Assembly: GCA_028023455.1 (NCBI GenBank)
Contig: JAQFVV010012490.1
Span: 682,001-746,000, forward strand
Reading direction: 5' to 3'
Source: Epiperipatus broadwayi
Lineage: Eukaryota > Onychophora > Udeonychophora > Euonychophora > Peripatidae
Length of the DNA: 64,000 nucleotides
Part shown: positions 24,235 to 37,620 of the stretch, piece after piece
How the letters are laid out: every line of letters starts with the position of its first letter
Numbering within the stretch: position 1 is the stretch's first letter
Notes under the pieces: generated by a model
The model's database searches: none
Told to the model about the DNA's origin: nothing
What the model saw: only the letters and a program-made list of their open reading frames with translations
Program-made: the position numbers and the translations under genes

Positions 24235-25190
24235 TCCCGAGAAACAACCGCGGATTGACATACATGGCTTCAAGTTACTCGAAAAACATCTGTTTTTGCA
24301 TTACCATAGTGTTTTTATGCTTACTTTAAAGCTTAAAAAGTACTGTAAGATGTTGCCCTCTCTAGAATTATTTTACAAGTAAAAAATCAATAATATTAAC
24401 ATAAGAAGCTACTACAATGAGAGAAGGCAGGCTTTCCTAGCTGCTGATTGGTTTGCATTTCGACTAAAAGAAGAGCGCCTGTCAATAATTTTCACCACTC
24501 CAACTTTTTTGTTTTGATTTTCAAAATGAAAGTATGTTTTAGAGTGTTTTTTATTATTTTTTGTACATGTTATAAGTTATTTTGATAAAATATGCTGAAA
24601 ATATAATTATTTTAGAAAAATAGTAAGATTTTAGTAAAAAAAAAACTCTTTACTTTTACACAAATGTAAATTGAAAAAGAAACCGGTGCGAACAACAATT
24701 TTGATGCCTGCCAACAATTTTCATCGCCCCAAGCTCTTTATTTGATTTTCAAACAAAAATGAATGGCTTAGAGTATTTTATTGGTAGTTTTTTACATATG
24801 ATGTATTTTGATAAAATATGCTGAAAATATAATTATTTTAGAAAAATTGTAAGATTTTAGTAAAAAATTATTTACTTTTACATGAATGTAAATTGAGATA
24901 GAAATAAATGACATCCGCAGCACTTTCTACTTTGTTATGAACTTTTTTTTTTATGTCGTCTGCTATTGAATATTTTTATAATTATAAATAGAAATTTATT
25001 TTTGAAAAAACTTTCGTCCACTTTCATAATCTGACAAATTAGTATACTTTTTACAAACGAAACTAAAACGAATATAATATTAAAAGATGAATATATTTTT
25101 ACTGCTGATTTCATAATTGACCAATCAAAAGTTGTAAAACTTTAATTCACTTGGCCAATAAAAAAAACTGTTCAGTTAAAAATAAATTTT
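24235..25190 (+). repeat. hAT-derived repeat with internal tandem duplication
   Basis: This block shares its order of landmarks with the insertion in Tigger copy A and, inverted, with the 5' third of the hAT element at 55757-58029. A segment of about 230 bp is present twice in tandem, starting near 24478 and 24711. Both copies contain GATAAAATATGCTGAAAATA and TTTACTTTTACA(C/T)(A/G)AATGTAAA. No transposase frame and no terminal repeat were found. Confidence 0.6.
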
Positions 25191-26575
25191 TTAGTGAAAG
25201 AATTAAACATCTTTTAAAATAGAAATAAAAACTATCAAACAATTTTAATTATAAAACTTACTTACTGATTTATTATACATGTATAATTATGTACACATTG
25301 AATACATATATTTTGTATATAAGTCATTAGATATTTTTTATGACCAGAAATTAAGTCTGTCCCTATTTTTTTAACAAGTTCCAATGATATATATTTTAAC
25401 CTAAACTTTATGCAAGTCGATTGAAAATAATACTGGAACCGAATAAGGAATGCTGGTGTGTTTACCTAATAATAGTATTAAAAGATTATTTATATCCGGG
25501 TGCCAAATTGTAACTATGAAATTGTAATGCCCACCAGAGATCATCGTCCATGCTTATTACTATAGGATACAATGAAGAAAGTAATTAAATGTCTCCAGAA
25601 AAAAAATATAATGTTGATACATCCAATTTAATTTATTATGGTCTTAATTTTGAACTTAATCACAATTATGCAAATACTCTCATGATAAGTTATTGCTACT
25701 AACAAAATAATATAGACAACTTTCTTCCACAACTTTATATAAATATATGATCTCTAATGGTAATCACAAGAATGTTATGCATATTTCTTATATATAAATG
25801 ACTAGAAATAAGTCAGTAATCGCTGCAGAGAACATTAAAAATTATATTTATAATATATACTATTAGATTATTATTTAATTCATAGTAAAATAAATGTTAT
25901 AAATCCTTCCCATTTAATCCAACTACTATTATTTTCGTTCTCAGCATCTATTACTTTTAATAGTCACAATCATATAACATTAAATGTCTCTGTTATGTTC
26001 TCTTTATATCTTCTTAACTGACAACTCTTAATCTTATTTCCTTAAACACACATATAGGCCTACCAGAATGGAATATACTTTTAATCCAACTAATTTCAGT
26101 TTAATTTTTATTATCAAAATAGTATTTCCCAATTTTTAGCATTTACATTGTTTGACTTTCAAGCTAGCTCTCTTAAATTTAATAATCGAAGTACTCAAAT
26201 TTCTCAAGGTCTTGATCTGCTCGTGAAGTGCAATTATTATTTATTACTAATTCATTACGATCCGATGGATATGATCCCATAACTTTCTAAAATAAAATTT
26301 GATGTGAGTTTACCAGTGGCAATCATATTAAATATCAAAGCAGAAAAGGGATTTTATGTCTACTCTTAATATTCATTCCATTGTAGCAAACTAAATAACT
26401 AGTTTAACATATTTAAATTTACTATTTTCTCTAAATTTTATTTTATTTTGTATCATCTGTTTGCCAAAATTAACTAGTACCTTTTAAATCTGACAATTTA
26501 TGAGTCGGATATCTTCTTGATCCACATGAAATGATCACACATACCCCTACAAAAACCTTTCTTGGTTGATATTTT
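25191..26575. other. AT-rich noncoding stretch
   Basis: A fragment at 25345-25385 (CCAGAAATTAAG, then GTCCCTATTTTTTTAACAAG) resembles the centre of the snap-back repeat at 30206-30470 and may be a partial copy. Otherwise nothing is recognisable. Confidence 0.4.
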
Positions 26576-26698
26576 ATAAAGGTGAATTATGGAAATCAAT
26601 CAACATAAGACAATTCATAAATTTAAATGCAATCAAATGAATTGTGGAAATCAACAAACATAAAACAATTCATAAATTTAAATGCGATTTGGTATTAA
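26576..26698. repeat. Tandem duplication, about 60-bp unit
   Basis: Two adjacent copies of GAATT(A/G)TGGAAATCAA(T/C)(C/A)AACATAA, then ACAATTCATAAATTTAAATG, with only a few differences. A recent local duplication. Confidence 0.75.
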
Positions 26699-29600
26699 CA
26701 CCTTATATTTATACCACGTTTATAAAATTGGTTATGGTAGTATATAGAATATACATTTTATAAGGCGGTGTAAGGTTCTAGATATCCAAAATATTAAAAC
26801 ACAAGACACATATGTAAATTTATAACAATAACAAATGTTTATTATACTTAAAAAATAATAAAAGAATTCACCCATATGTAGTATCACAACAATCTCAAAT
26901 ATTATATCCATAAAAAAAATAAAAAATTAATTTTTTTCTAAACAAAATTCACATTCTACGTTTTCAGATTAGCACGAAATCATCCTAATAAGGTACATTA
27001 TTTTAAGCACTATAAAATAATAGTAATAAAAATATATACTTTCATATTATTTAAATTTCAAAATTAAACTTAATCATTGTTTGACCCATATTTCAACTTT
27101 AAATGTTAATGCGCTTAAGAACGGAATTAGAATTTCGCATTTAAATATAAATATGATATTATCGCAAAACTTTTACCCAGCAGCCTATTCAATTTCTTGA
27201 CCTACTTTACTATAATAATGATAAATTTAACTGCTCCAAAAGCAATAAGATATTTTATTTTTATGTAAAGATAATACTATATCCAAAATTTCTGACCATT
27301 CATTAATTGTAAGTAAATGTTTGAATTATAAAACAAGTTTTATTTCCATGCATACTAAATATTCACCGCTATCCCTCTGTAATCCTGATCATTAATTTAC
27401 CAATCTAGCGACAGTATTCATTTGGATAGGTTAGTATGTTGTCACAGTTTGACGATGTTTATATTTATCTTCCATAAACTTTGACTACAGATCGGCCAAC
27501 ATATAAATTAAAACAACTCTCTGTCATCCCCTACATCAATACATACATCTGATTATAACCCCAACCCTGCCATAGCAACTTTTATACTATCTTGCAAAAA
27601 CCCTCCATACATTTTATATCACTATGCAGCACTTCACAATGCACACATTAGTGTCTTAGTAAGGGAAATTAAACACATTATTCAAAACTTCAAATGTTAG
27701 CATAAACCAGGGACTGCCTTCTTCCTGAGGCTAAGCATTATGTGAGGAACTAGTCTCTACACATTTACTTTTAATCGACCTGCAAAACATTTTACCATAA
27801 CCATATAAATAATTCTCTAATTAAATAATAAGTACAAATGGAACTCGTATCAAGTCCTCCATCTCCCAATACCTGCATATATAGTAATTAAATGATAAGA
27901 TAGCTAATTTCTATCTATCCCTTCGAGGTGGTACAATAACTCCCTCAGCCATATTCAACATTTACAACTTCACACATATACATACAGGATTATAATATTG
28001 ATGTCAAATGATAAACTTTTAACTGACCATGAATAAAATCTATGAACTACATTAATTTTAAAAATCAAGCATCCAGCAACACTCATCCAAGATTTATGAT
28101 CGAAACAGATTTCATCTACTTGTCAAGGCATGGCAACGACTATTCAATTGACATTCACCACTCTACCAATAGGCATATAATTTTGATAAAAAAAATCTTT
28201 TTTTTTTCATATGACAAATATATAAGCATTTATGCTTTCTCATTTTTATTATACATTAACATTTTTTTTTAAACTTCAATAGTTTCTTATAGGATCTAAA
28301 TCATTGCCTTTTTTTTTTTAAAAAAAAAATTTCCTATGAATGTTAAATATCTGTTAAACACAATAACAAATATATAAATAAAAGGCAAAAGAAATAAACA
28401 ATAAAACATTATGCATTTTCTCTCTTGTTTGGGTTCCTTCGGAGCTAAATCTGAATATTTTGCAAGGTTAATGCCAATCTAAGGGAAAAACATGTGCATA
28501 TCGTACATAAACACCATTTACCATCCAGGATATAGCTACATTAATAATCGGTATTATCATTTTGAATCATGATAATTTTAAGACTTGAAAAATAGTCCTG
28601 CAGTTTAATGTCATTTTTTTAAAACACTTTTATCCTGGGTTCAAATCCAGGTGCTTGGTTTCACATTTTTAGTCCATAACTATTTTTTTTTTACACTTCA
28701 TCATTTTTTTTTTTTAAGTTTTCTTTAGGAGAAAAAAAAAATTCAAACACAACCAGTGTTCTAGATGCTATATTCTTAGGTTTGATTTCATTAGTGATGA
28801 TGAAGAATTGCTAAGTTATTTTCAGCAATTATTTCCTGTACATTTGACAGTGTTTTTTGTATCAAATAAACTCTATTGGTACATTAATTCTTTCTTACTG
28901 GTGTCACAATCAAAAAAAAAAAAAAAAAGAATGATGAGTATTTTAACTACATCCCCAATTATTATTAAAATTCAATTTTTCTTCGAAGTTTTTAATTAAG
29001 CCACAGATAAAATATTATTTGTGAGATATCTTTTTTTAAATGAACTTTTAAAAGCCAAATACGAAATTGAGGTATAATGCACAAAACATTTTGCTGCAAA
29101 TTAATTTTGCCATCATTGATTTCAAAGCAGAAGCTGGTACACTCATTTATATATGTTTAGCTTTTCATATTAATATACAACTATATTTTCTTAATTTTTG
29201 CTAACTGCTATTTGAGGCAAATGATCAGATCAGAGAATTATCAACAAAGAATTACTCAAACCCCTAGCAGCTCATTTGTATTATCTTTTATATAAAAAAG
29301 CGACCTGCAAATTTTGCTTTCATCTTCTCTATCTACTGATGCCTCAGACAACCTTTGACAACATTTGTTAAATGTTGGTTTTGGCTTATTGACTTTAGCA
29401 CTTATTATCTTATCTGTCCTGACACATTTTCCCGGTTTGATCTACAAGAAATATTAAAAGTAATAATAATAATGGGTATTTTATATAATTGATTTTTAAT
29501 AAATAAATTTCTCTTTTTTTTTTTAACTTAAAATCAAATTTAGAACTGAAAGCAATAACCAATTCCTGTTTAACTCATACAAAATAAATTCCTTTTTTAC

Positions 29601-30205
29601 ATTTTACTATCAAATAGTATATAGTACAATGCGTAAATTTCCACGATAAAAAAAATCTATACATACATCATACACGCACGTATCCATAATACTAAATAGT
29701 AATCTACTTGTTCATATTCTTATTAGTACAAAATATCCTTCATAATTTTCTGAAAATTTAAACCTATTCTCATAAAAACAAACTCAAATACTATCTATGA
29801 CAAGTTCAATTTTATTCATACATATTATGATTACTATAAATCAACATTTTAAGATATTACAGTGCATGCAATGGTCAATCCCCCTTCCCCTTTACACAAT
29901 AATATGCTATAATTTTAAATAAAATACAAACATACTTTTATCTATACATTAAATTCAAGCCACATGGTCATTGGTCTCTCTAAACAAAGCTTTTAATTTT
30001 TTTTAAAAAAATATTTTTTATTCAGATATAGTTATCTACTAATCCTACTGTTTATTTCCCAATCATTAGTTTCTTTATGAAAGATACCAAGTGTTACAAT
30101 ATCAACTATAAGTGTCCAGCCAATTTAAAGTATAATATATTTTGATATTTTCACTTACTGTGCCAATACTAAAAACTTTAAAATAATAGATAATTTTTTA
30201 AAAAC
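26699..30205. other. AT-rich noncoding stretch
   Basis: No coding frame is supported. One notable spot is 28634-28651, where CCTGG and CCAGG flank GTTCAAAT, the shape of a tRNA T-arm. No acceptor stem or A box accompanies it. The poly-T and poly-A runs near 28200-28330 and 28690-28740 are simple sequence. Confidence 0.45.
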
Positions 30206-30470
30206 TAAATGCTTTTATTTATTGTGTGCTAAAAAGAAATAAAATAATTTTCTTTGACCATTATTGGACTTGTTAGATCTAACTTGAAATAAAAGCATGG
30301 GGGGGTCAATAAATTAATTAAGTCAATCCCTATTTTTTATAACAAGGGATTGTCTTAATTAATTTCTGGACCTCCATGCTTTTATTTCAAGATAAATGTA
30401 ATAACTTCAATTATGGTCAAAGAAACAATTATTTTATTTTTTATTAGTGCACAATCAATAAAAGCATTTA
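30206..30470. repeat. Snap-back palindromic repeat, about 125-bp arms
   Basis: The whole 265-bp unit folds on itself around a short loop at about 30331-30343. Landmarks that pair are AAATGCTTTTATT(T)ATTG, TTTCTTTGACCAT, CTTGAAATAAAAGCATGG, AATTAATTAAG and CAATCCCT. The arms differ at scattered positions. It is either a palindromic MITE or two head-to-head copies of a short repeat. Confidence 0.75.
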
Positions 30471-31880
30471 ATATAAAACATTTTTTTATCTCTATACATA
30501 TCACTTTTTTCACAATATTAATTGAAGTTATCAATATACATATAAATGAAGAGAAATACAATTAAGATCTTCAAAGTTAAGTCATGAGCAACTTTATACC
30601 ATTTGTTGATATAACTTTGAGGTAATTACATAGATACTGCTGTTAATGATAAACTCAAAATTTACACCTTTTTCTTAAAAAGAATTATTTCCGTTTACTA
30701 GAGTTTATTTGAATACAAACCAGTGTCTAACAAAAATGTTTGTTTTATATTTTAAAATAAAATATTTTGAAATAAAGATAATATGACAATAATGTTACCA
30801 TTTCTTTCTTTTTAAATAAAACCCATTTGTTGGTTTAATAAAAGATTATTAGAAATAATATAGTTTTTTAATAACTTACTTTTAAACCTTGAATTTACAA
30901 AATAACCCAAACATGTACATATTCATATAAACATGTGAGAATGTAATTTATTTACCTAAGTCTATTGTTTTAACATATGTAAATAGACAAAACATTATTG
31001 TAATTTTTATTAAATATATGTCTTTTAACTTATTAATAATTTTATAATGAGATATTAAATTTAATGCAATGAATTTACTTCTCATTATATTTTACACAAA
31101 AATAGATTGCGAATTATTTCATATTTTTAGTGTGTCTATAATAACTTCCAAAATTATGATAAATATTGTGATTTTAAATAATCAATAACCTATAAAACCA
31201 CAATAGTAATTTTATATATAGAACAATGCGTATGTTAAGTCTGTAAATTGGCTATTATAAATTAAAAACTAAAAATTTTATTGGCTTTTTATGGTTAAGC
31301 AAATATATTCATCGTTGTCCTTGGCTGTATAGCTTATATAATTAATATTATGTTTAAAAGTTTCATTAATACTTAAGAGAATATATAACTTTATAAAGCA
31401 TTTAAAAATGGCTTTCCAAGTAGATTTTATTATCAATGCTTACATAAAAAATTATGTGTCTTATATTTTGTCATTATTTTTATTAAGGAATAAAACTATC
31501 AAATTGTATAGGCAAACAGTTATCCTCCACACATAAAACAAATAATTTCATATAAAATAGAATTATAAATTTAACATTCCAGTACTAAAATATTTTAAAG
31601 TAAGGCAATTATATTTCAGATTACATTTTATTTAGGTATAGAGCAAATAGTTCTGCCATTTAAATTTTGTATGTGTGTGTATGAGAAAACTTACATATTT
31701 AGATTTAGTAAAATTGATCATCGCATTTAGTTTGCTAGGATATTTATTAAATGGTCAATTTAAAGTTAATTGAAATAAATATATGAGAACTTTGTAAGTT
31801 ATGAGTTATTTCTTTTAAATAAATGATTGTAATATTTTAAATCTGGAAATAAAAATGAAGCAATTGAGAAAAATTGAAGT
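30471..31880. other. AT-rich noncoding stretch
   Basis: Nothing recognisable. Confidence 0.5.
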
Positions 31881-31904
31881 TATTCTTTTTTTTTTCTTCT
31901 TCAT

Positions 31905-32243
31905 TTTTGAACGGTGTTCATAAAAATGTACCGTGTTGATTCAAAAATCTTAGTGTTTATCATATGCCTGGTAATAACCTTGACAACCTTTTCCAAATTT
32001 TCCCAGAAAAGTAATGAACCCTCAATGCATGATGGGAAATGTTTTGTAATCCAGATCAGGTAATAACTGGTATAAAAGCTGAATTTTGGAAAATTCAGAC
32101 AATTTTTATCAAATTTTATTACATTCAGGACTTAAGCAGGTTAAAATTTTAAAATAGCCATTTTATTTGTCTTCATCATGGTCAAGTGGGCTAACCAGTC
32201 TAGACATTTTGCTAGGCAAAATGACTTTCTCTTATTGAACTAA
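31905..32243 (+). promoter_or_regulatory. Possible TATA promoter with short reading frame
   Basis: A canonical TATAAAAG lies at 32071-32078. Directly downstream is a perfect 20-bp palindrome (CTGAATTTT, GG, AAAATTCAG), and about 100 bp later an ATG opens a 21-codon frame (32178-32243; residues MVKWANQSRHFARQNDFLLLN). Upstream are a GCATGATGGGAAATG segment and an ACGGT...ACCGT inverted pair (31911-31934). I do not recognise the peptide and see no donor site ending the frame. The stretch could be a promoter, the edge of a decayed retroelement, or chance. Confidence 0.2.
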
Positions 32244-32431
32244 GAAAAAGATGAATAACAAATAAACCAGCAACTGTCATTGATTAATTGATTATTATTT
32301 CAAGAAATCTTATTTATTGCAGTCAACTGTTAATGGAAATGGATAAATTGACTCATGGAATGCTGTCTAACAATTTTGAAATTAAATTGCTGAATTTCTT
32401 CAATTGAAAGTAATAGTAAATAGTGGGTATA

Positions 32432-33525
32432 CACCTGGGTCTCGTTTTACGCGATAGATAAGTTCCTCAGAAAACGCGCAAACGAAATCGTGCAAAAATA
32501 GACATAACTTACATTGAAAAAGGGGGGATGCGGTCTGTGATTTTTCAAAATTCATGTAAAAGCAAAGCACCAACGTAAAATTACTTTAAAATTCGCGCAA
32601 AAAAAAAAAAATAAGGAAATAAAATATGACTAAAAAAATTTCAAATTTGAAAAAAATTGATACAAGACAAACTTTTTTTAACTATAATATTTAATTTTAT
32701 TCAAAATAATATATTTTTATGCATAATTTACAGTACAGTAATTTACATTTTTTTATACACGTTTTAATTATTAACGCTGTTTGCCGATAAAGCGCCAACT
32801 TCACTCTCATGTTGTTGTTTTAATGGTTTTCTAGTGACAACGTAATTAGTAATTAATCTTTGAGACGATGATTTTATTAATTGTTTATGAAGCTCGCGAT
32901 ATCCAGACATACAACCATTTAGCTCTCGTTGGAATTTAAGAGCACGTTCGTGATTAGTGTTATTAGTAAGAAAATAATTTGCCAACTGATTAGAAGGTTG
33001 AAGACCTTCTCGAATCATTTTGGAAGTGAAAGGAACAGGTTCCACTTCTGTTTCATTATCTTTTTCTACATTTTCTTCTGTATCTAAACTTTTATTTTTG
33101 TCTTTAATTTTTTAATTTTCAATTTCGTTTCACTGCTATTACTCACCTTTTAAAAATAAACTTGCGGACACTAAATGATTAATAATTGATTAAACATTCT
33201 TTTTTAAAAAGCAAAAACAGAATGTGATTTAAAATGCAAAATTAACACGCACAATGTTTGAACAAATTTACATTGTAATCTTGTAAAATTTAATGTGTGT
33301 ATACATAAAATGTGGAAATCATGATTTTAATTTAATTATTGCATAAAATCTTGCTATTATAAAGCACTGAAAATATTGAAATTACTAAGATGAAAGTCAA
33401 ATTCCAATAATGTGCTATTACTTTTAATATAACGTAAGTGCGCGAAAGTTCGACTTCTGGTGAAACATAAATCGCATAACTTCAAAATTGTGTTAAATAA
33501 GTCCATGTAAAAAGAGACCCAGGTG
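32432..33525 (-). mobile_element. Tigger/pogo-like transposon, copy B
   Basis: TA target sites lie at 32430-32431 and 33526-33527 and bracket inverted ends starting CACCTGGGTCTC. The left subterminal sequence (GTTTTACGCGATAGATAAG, then AAAACGCGCAAACGAAATCG) is typical of Tigger ends. At 1.09 kb it is far shorter than a full Tigger. It keeps only the C-terminal end of the transposase frame, read from right to left, so it is an internal-deletion derivative. Confidence 0.8.
32764..33045 (-). pseudogene. Tigger-like transposase C-terminal fragment (copy B)
   Basis: A 93-residue frame starts at EPVPFTSKMIREGLQPSNQL and runs through an ERALKFQRELNGCMSGYREL helix-rich segment to a Lys/Gln-rich tail. 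It resembles the C-terminal tail of Tigger/pogo-type transposases (JRKL/TIGD relatives), not their catalytic DDE domain. The ATG here is an internal Met in a deleted gene. It is better preserved than the copy A equivalent. Confidence 0.6.
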
Positions 33526-33799
33526 TATTTGGAAAATTATATTTATCAACTTCAAATAGGTTGCTAATATTTATTCCTAAAGTATCAGAAAGTATCTATT
33601 CTCTTTACTTTGGAGTTGTGCATATACATTTATCTCATCTTTAATTATGGAAGGAAAAACTAAATAATTTTTCCACTCAAATATGCCTCCATAAGCTTTG
33701 TCGCTTGGAGAAACATTGAACTTTAATTCAAAATTAATGAAAATCACTCTTTATGAATGATAATACATTTGCTTGATTATATATTTATTTGATCAGAAC

Positions 33800-34125
33800 T
33801 ATTTAGCTATATGGATTAAAGATCTAAAACTGAATGGATTAATTATATACTTCAAATGAAAAAAGTATTAAATGCTAATTTTTGGGATAAAGTTATATTT
33901 TTTTAAATGGATTAAATTACTTCATATAATAAATTACAATTTTTCTCCAATGCGCAAGGAAACATATAATGGATTATGAATGCAAAATATTTAAATGCCA
34001 CTAATGGATTATGGAATACCAATGCAAATATTAAGGATGATAACTTTCAAATTTAGAAACAAACCTTAAAATGGATTAATATGTTAAATATAACTTACCT
34101 TGGATTAACAAATGTGCTCAGTAAA
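33800..34125. repeat. Decayed tandem array around ATGGATTA
   Basis: The core (A/T)ATGGATTA recurs near 33812, 33833, 33905, 33969, 34002, 34071 and 34103 with variable spacing of roughly 20-75 bp. The intervening sequence is AT-rich and poorly conserved. Confidence 0.45.
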
Positions 34126-35539
34126 TTTATTAATATTTATGTTGTTTTCAAGGAAGGATTACATTACTAAAAAATAGTCTTACATCATCTTTGATGCTGT
34201 TATTAAAAAATGTTTGTGAATTCCCCAAAACATTTGAAATATTTGTTAAGTATCAATATTTCATTGGGACAAATTTTTGAAATTATTATTTAATGAACTT
34301 CATCATATTTGCTTTTCTTGGTTAATATTATTATTATTAATGTAATAAAGAATATAACAATGCCTCAGATATTATTATATGAATGTGCAGGTAATATTTT
34401 TATTTAATATTATTATTGGTGATATTGAATAGGATTAAATGTGATTTATCTTAAGTTTAGGTTATATAAATGCAAGTAATTTAATTTTATATAAATTATG
34501 CTATATTTCAATTATGATTTGTGAGTTCTTAAGTTTCAACCTCAAAGTTAAATGGAGTTAATCATCCTTATTTAGATAAGTAAAACTGTAAGGAATATTT
34601 TATGCATCACTCTTACATATTAGTATTAATATTTTAAAATGTTACATAGTACCTAAGCATCCTAATGATCTAGTTATATATGTTGTTAGTAGAGTATTAC
34701 TCCTAACATTTAAGCCTGCAAATGAATTCAGAAAAGGATCTAGAGGCAAAATAAATAGGACCATGGTTGTAAATATCATTTAGGTATGCTAAGCAATAAT
34801 TGCACTTGTTTCTTTTAAAAGAGTGAAAACTTCTTCAATATTATTAAGTGAGATTGATCAATAATAGATTAGTTAATGAAACAAACTAATTAAGGGCCAC
34901 ATGGAGCATTTATTATTATGATGATGATTATAATTCTCCAATATTTAAATTGAGGATTATTTTCAAATAATAAGCAATCTATTTTTATTTAATGTTAGTG
35001 TCTTTACAATTGTATGATAATACACTTTTCACATACCAAATTTGTATTAAATTTAGTAAACATATTAATATTTATTAGACATTTTGTATAATTTTCTTTA
35101 TTGTTGTTATTCATTTTTAGCATTTATTTTAGGTTGTATAATAAAGTTATTCATAATTTTTTAATACTTGTCTTCTTCACTGCATATTTATGGTATAAGG
35201 GTCATATTTGCAATATTAGATTACACATAAAATTTATTTATATTAAATACATTATTAGTATTGTTGTATTGAGTAAAATGATGTGCATAAAATCTCTTTT
35301 AAATTATCGTATCTTAAAATGAATAAACACATTTTACATCCACATATTTTTTTTTATATAACCCTGAGATAAATCATTAGTCAATTTTATATTTAAAATT
35401 GCTAGTCTTAGAATAAACACTGATTAATTTACTCTAAATTAGTTTTTATAGTAAGAAAGTTTATTTGCAAAATTATTATATTAAAATATGATAAGACTAA
35501 GAGTACACATACTATCGAATAGATAACCTTGAGAATAGT
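34126..35539. other. AT-rich noncoding stretch
   Basis: Nothing recognisable. The 73-residue frame at 35101-35322 is hydrophobic low-complexity sequence and unsupported. Confidence 0.5.
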
Positions 35540-35549
35540 TGGTCTCACC

Positions 35550-36030
35550 TTATTTGCGTTTCAGTATATATCTTAAAACACTAACAGAAAACCTGGGGTT
35601 TGATACACGAGAACTTGTAGTTACAATGTCCCACAATTGGATATTAGTTAGTAACAGTATGGAAATAGAGCCCACCAGTTGGGTAACATTTGTAATGCTA
35701 CTATTTTTGGGATTGAACCTGGGATGATAGCAAATTATCATCAAGCCCAATTCAAAATAAATATAAAATTAATTATCAATATTTAATATAACATAAAATA
35801 ATGAGCATGAGAGATGACTAAGAAATCAGCACAGCTAACTATCTTAAGTATAAGCATAGTTAATTAAGTTCACCAGAATTAAAAATAAATATAACTCATT
35901 CATCATCATGAATGATCAACAATCAAAATAAATCAATAATCAATCTGGTAACTGGATTTGAAATGGGTTTACCATAGACCAGGCCAACTATTTAGCCTTT
36001 TCCAGCTTGGTGTAATTATTTAAACAGTTT
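35550..36030 (-). repeat. Possible tRNA-derived SINE(s)
   Basis: On the minus strand GGCTAAATAGTTGGCC (plus positions about 35982-35997) resembles a pol III A box, and TTTCAAATCC (35953-35963) a B box, at suitable spacing. A second B-box-like CCAGGTTCAATCCC lies at about 35712-35726. Boundaries, tail and target duplication are not clear, so this may be one SINE with a body of about 450 bp or two fragments. Confidence 0.3.
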
Positions 36031-36334
36031 GGATGCATAAACTAAGTGCTCATCCATCAGAATATATAATCAAAACAATAATGCTGAGATGTTAAAAAAT
36101 GCTGATCATCATCAATGCTTTGGCCACTTAGTACCATTAATGTACTGACCAATTATAAACTTAAATGTCTAATAGACTAAACTAAATAAAATGTAGTGCA
36201 TGGGCTTTAAAGAAGATTCTGTTTATGCCAATCCAGGATAGTTATCAACTGGATGCCTATACATTAACATACACCCCCTTTCTATATAACTTATTCACAG
36301 ATCTAGCTCAGGAAGCAAGAACTCTAATTTATTA
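36031..36334. other. Noncoding spacer
   Basis: Slightly less AT-rich than its surroundings and without recognisable features. It may include more of the SINE-like material. Confidence 0.35.
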
Positions 36335-36494
36335 TTGTAAGCAAGAGAAAAATAAATAAAGTAGCTTATTATAAATAACCTTAAGTACATCATAGGCTTT
36401 CCCTACTTATATTTTTGTAAGCAAGAGAAAAATAAATAAAGTAGCTTATTATAAATAACCTTAAGTACATCATAGACTTTCCATACTTATAAAT
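36335..36494. repeat. Tandem duplication, 80-bp unit
   Basis: Two adjacent 80-bp copies start TTGTAAGCAAGAGAAAAATA at 36335 and 36415. They differ at only a few positions near the end (CATAGGCTTTCCC against CATAGACTTTCCA). A recent local duplication. Confidence 0.85.
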
Positions 36495-37000
36495 AAATAG
36501 TTTTATTGGGATCATTACAAAAATACTAGAATATAAGCTGTCATGATATAAGGTCACACACTACAATTTATGAAAGAGAAATTGGATAGAATAAAGAAAA
36601 AGACAAGATTTTTAGTTGAAAAAAACTATTTAATTTGTAATTAATTAACAAAAAAAATGACATGATACGTAATTTCAAATATTCACTTCATCAAAAAAAA
36701 TGAATATTCGGTTTGATAAAATTATAATAATTAATCAGTTCATTTTGATCATGGGTTTTAAATTATTAAGCAATTTCTTTAAAATAGTTAAAATTCTTCT
36801 ATGTTTACAATATTTCCAAAATCAAAGTTAACAATCTTTGGTTCAATTTCTTTAAAATATTTTAAGAATTAATTAGCAACATGTTCAGAATCAAAGATAA
36901 CAATATTTGATTCAGCTTAGCAAGAAAAAAAATTAACTTTACAACAGATTTTTTTTTCGCTTTAAAAACTTTATTTCATTATTTGTAATAGAAATTTGAC
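36495..37000. other. AT-rich noncoding stretch
   Basis: Nothing recognisable apart from two similar CAATTTCTTTAAAATA segments near 36771 and 36845. Confidence 0.45.
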
Positions 37001-37620
37001 TAGGTTTTAGAAAAAAAAAATGTGTATGCATAAAAAATACCTCTAACCATGGCTTTCTTTTTATGGAGGCCTTTCCAATTGCATTTTTCCGTTTTTTCCT
37101 TGTGTTTCTCTCTGAAGGCTTTTAAACATGGGTCTGGTTAATTTTGTTCTTTTCTGGGTCTGTAGCAGTTTCAAGTCAACGGAAAAATAGCAAATTTTGT
37201 CCATTTGGTTCTCTTGAATTTCCAGGTGTGACCGAAGTAGACAGAGACTTATGCTCTCTTGGTGGGTTTTACCTTTCCTACATTTTCTTCCTGTGAAGGT
37301 AGGTCACATGGTAAGTATTGCTTAGCTTTTATCTATATTTAGCACATGGTTTTTATTGTAAAACCCATTTTAGGGCTAAACTCATAGTATGCTTAAAGCT
37401 TCATTAAAACTTCTACTATTCTGCTAAATAGCTTGGTAAAGATTTATGCTTTTTGTTTTTTAATCAGCTGGAATAAGCTTGTGTTGCTCTCCTTTAACAG
37501 CTAAGTTAGGAATTTCTACTTCTTACCAGACATTAGGGTCTTCTCATTTATTGACCTCTTCCCTTATATTTTTTCTAGAACAATCTTGATCACAAGCCAG
37601 TCACAATCTGTCTTTCACAT
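37001..37620. other. GC-richer island, unidentified
   Basis: Base composition is more balanced than the flanks, and the plus strand carries pyrimidine-rich stretches ending in AG. No long frame remains on either strand and I recognise no domain. It may be a decayed coding part of an old element. Confidence 0.3.

Noticed and set aside
28634-28651. tRNA gene suggested by a perfect T-arm shape
   Set aside because: No acceptor stem, D-arm or A box can be found upstream at the correct spacing.
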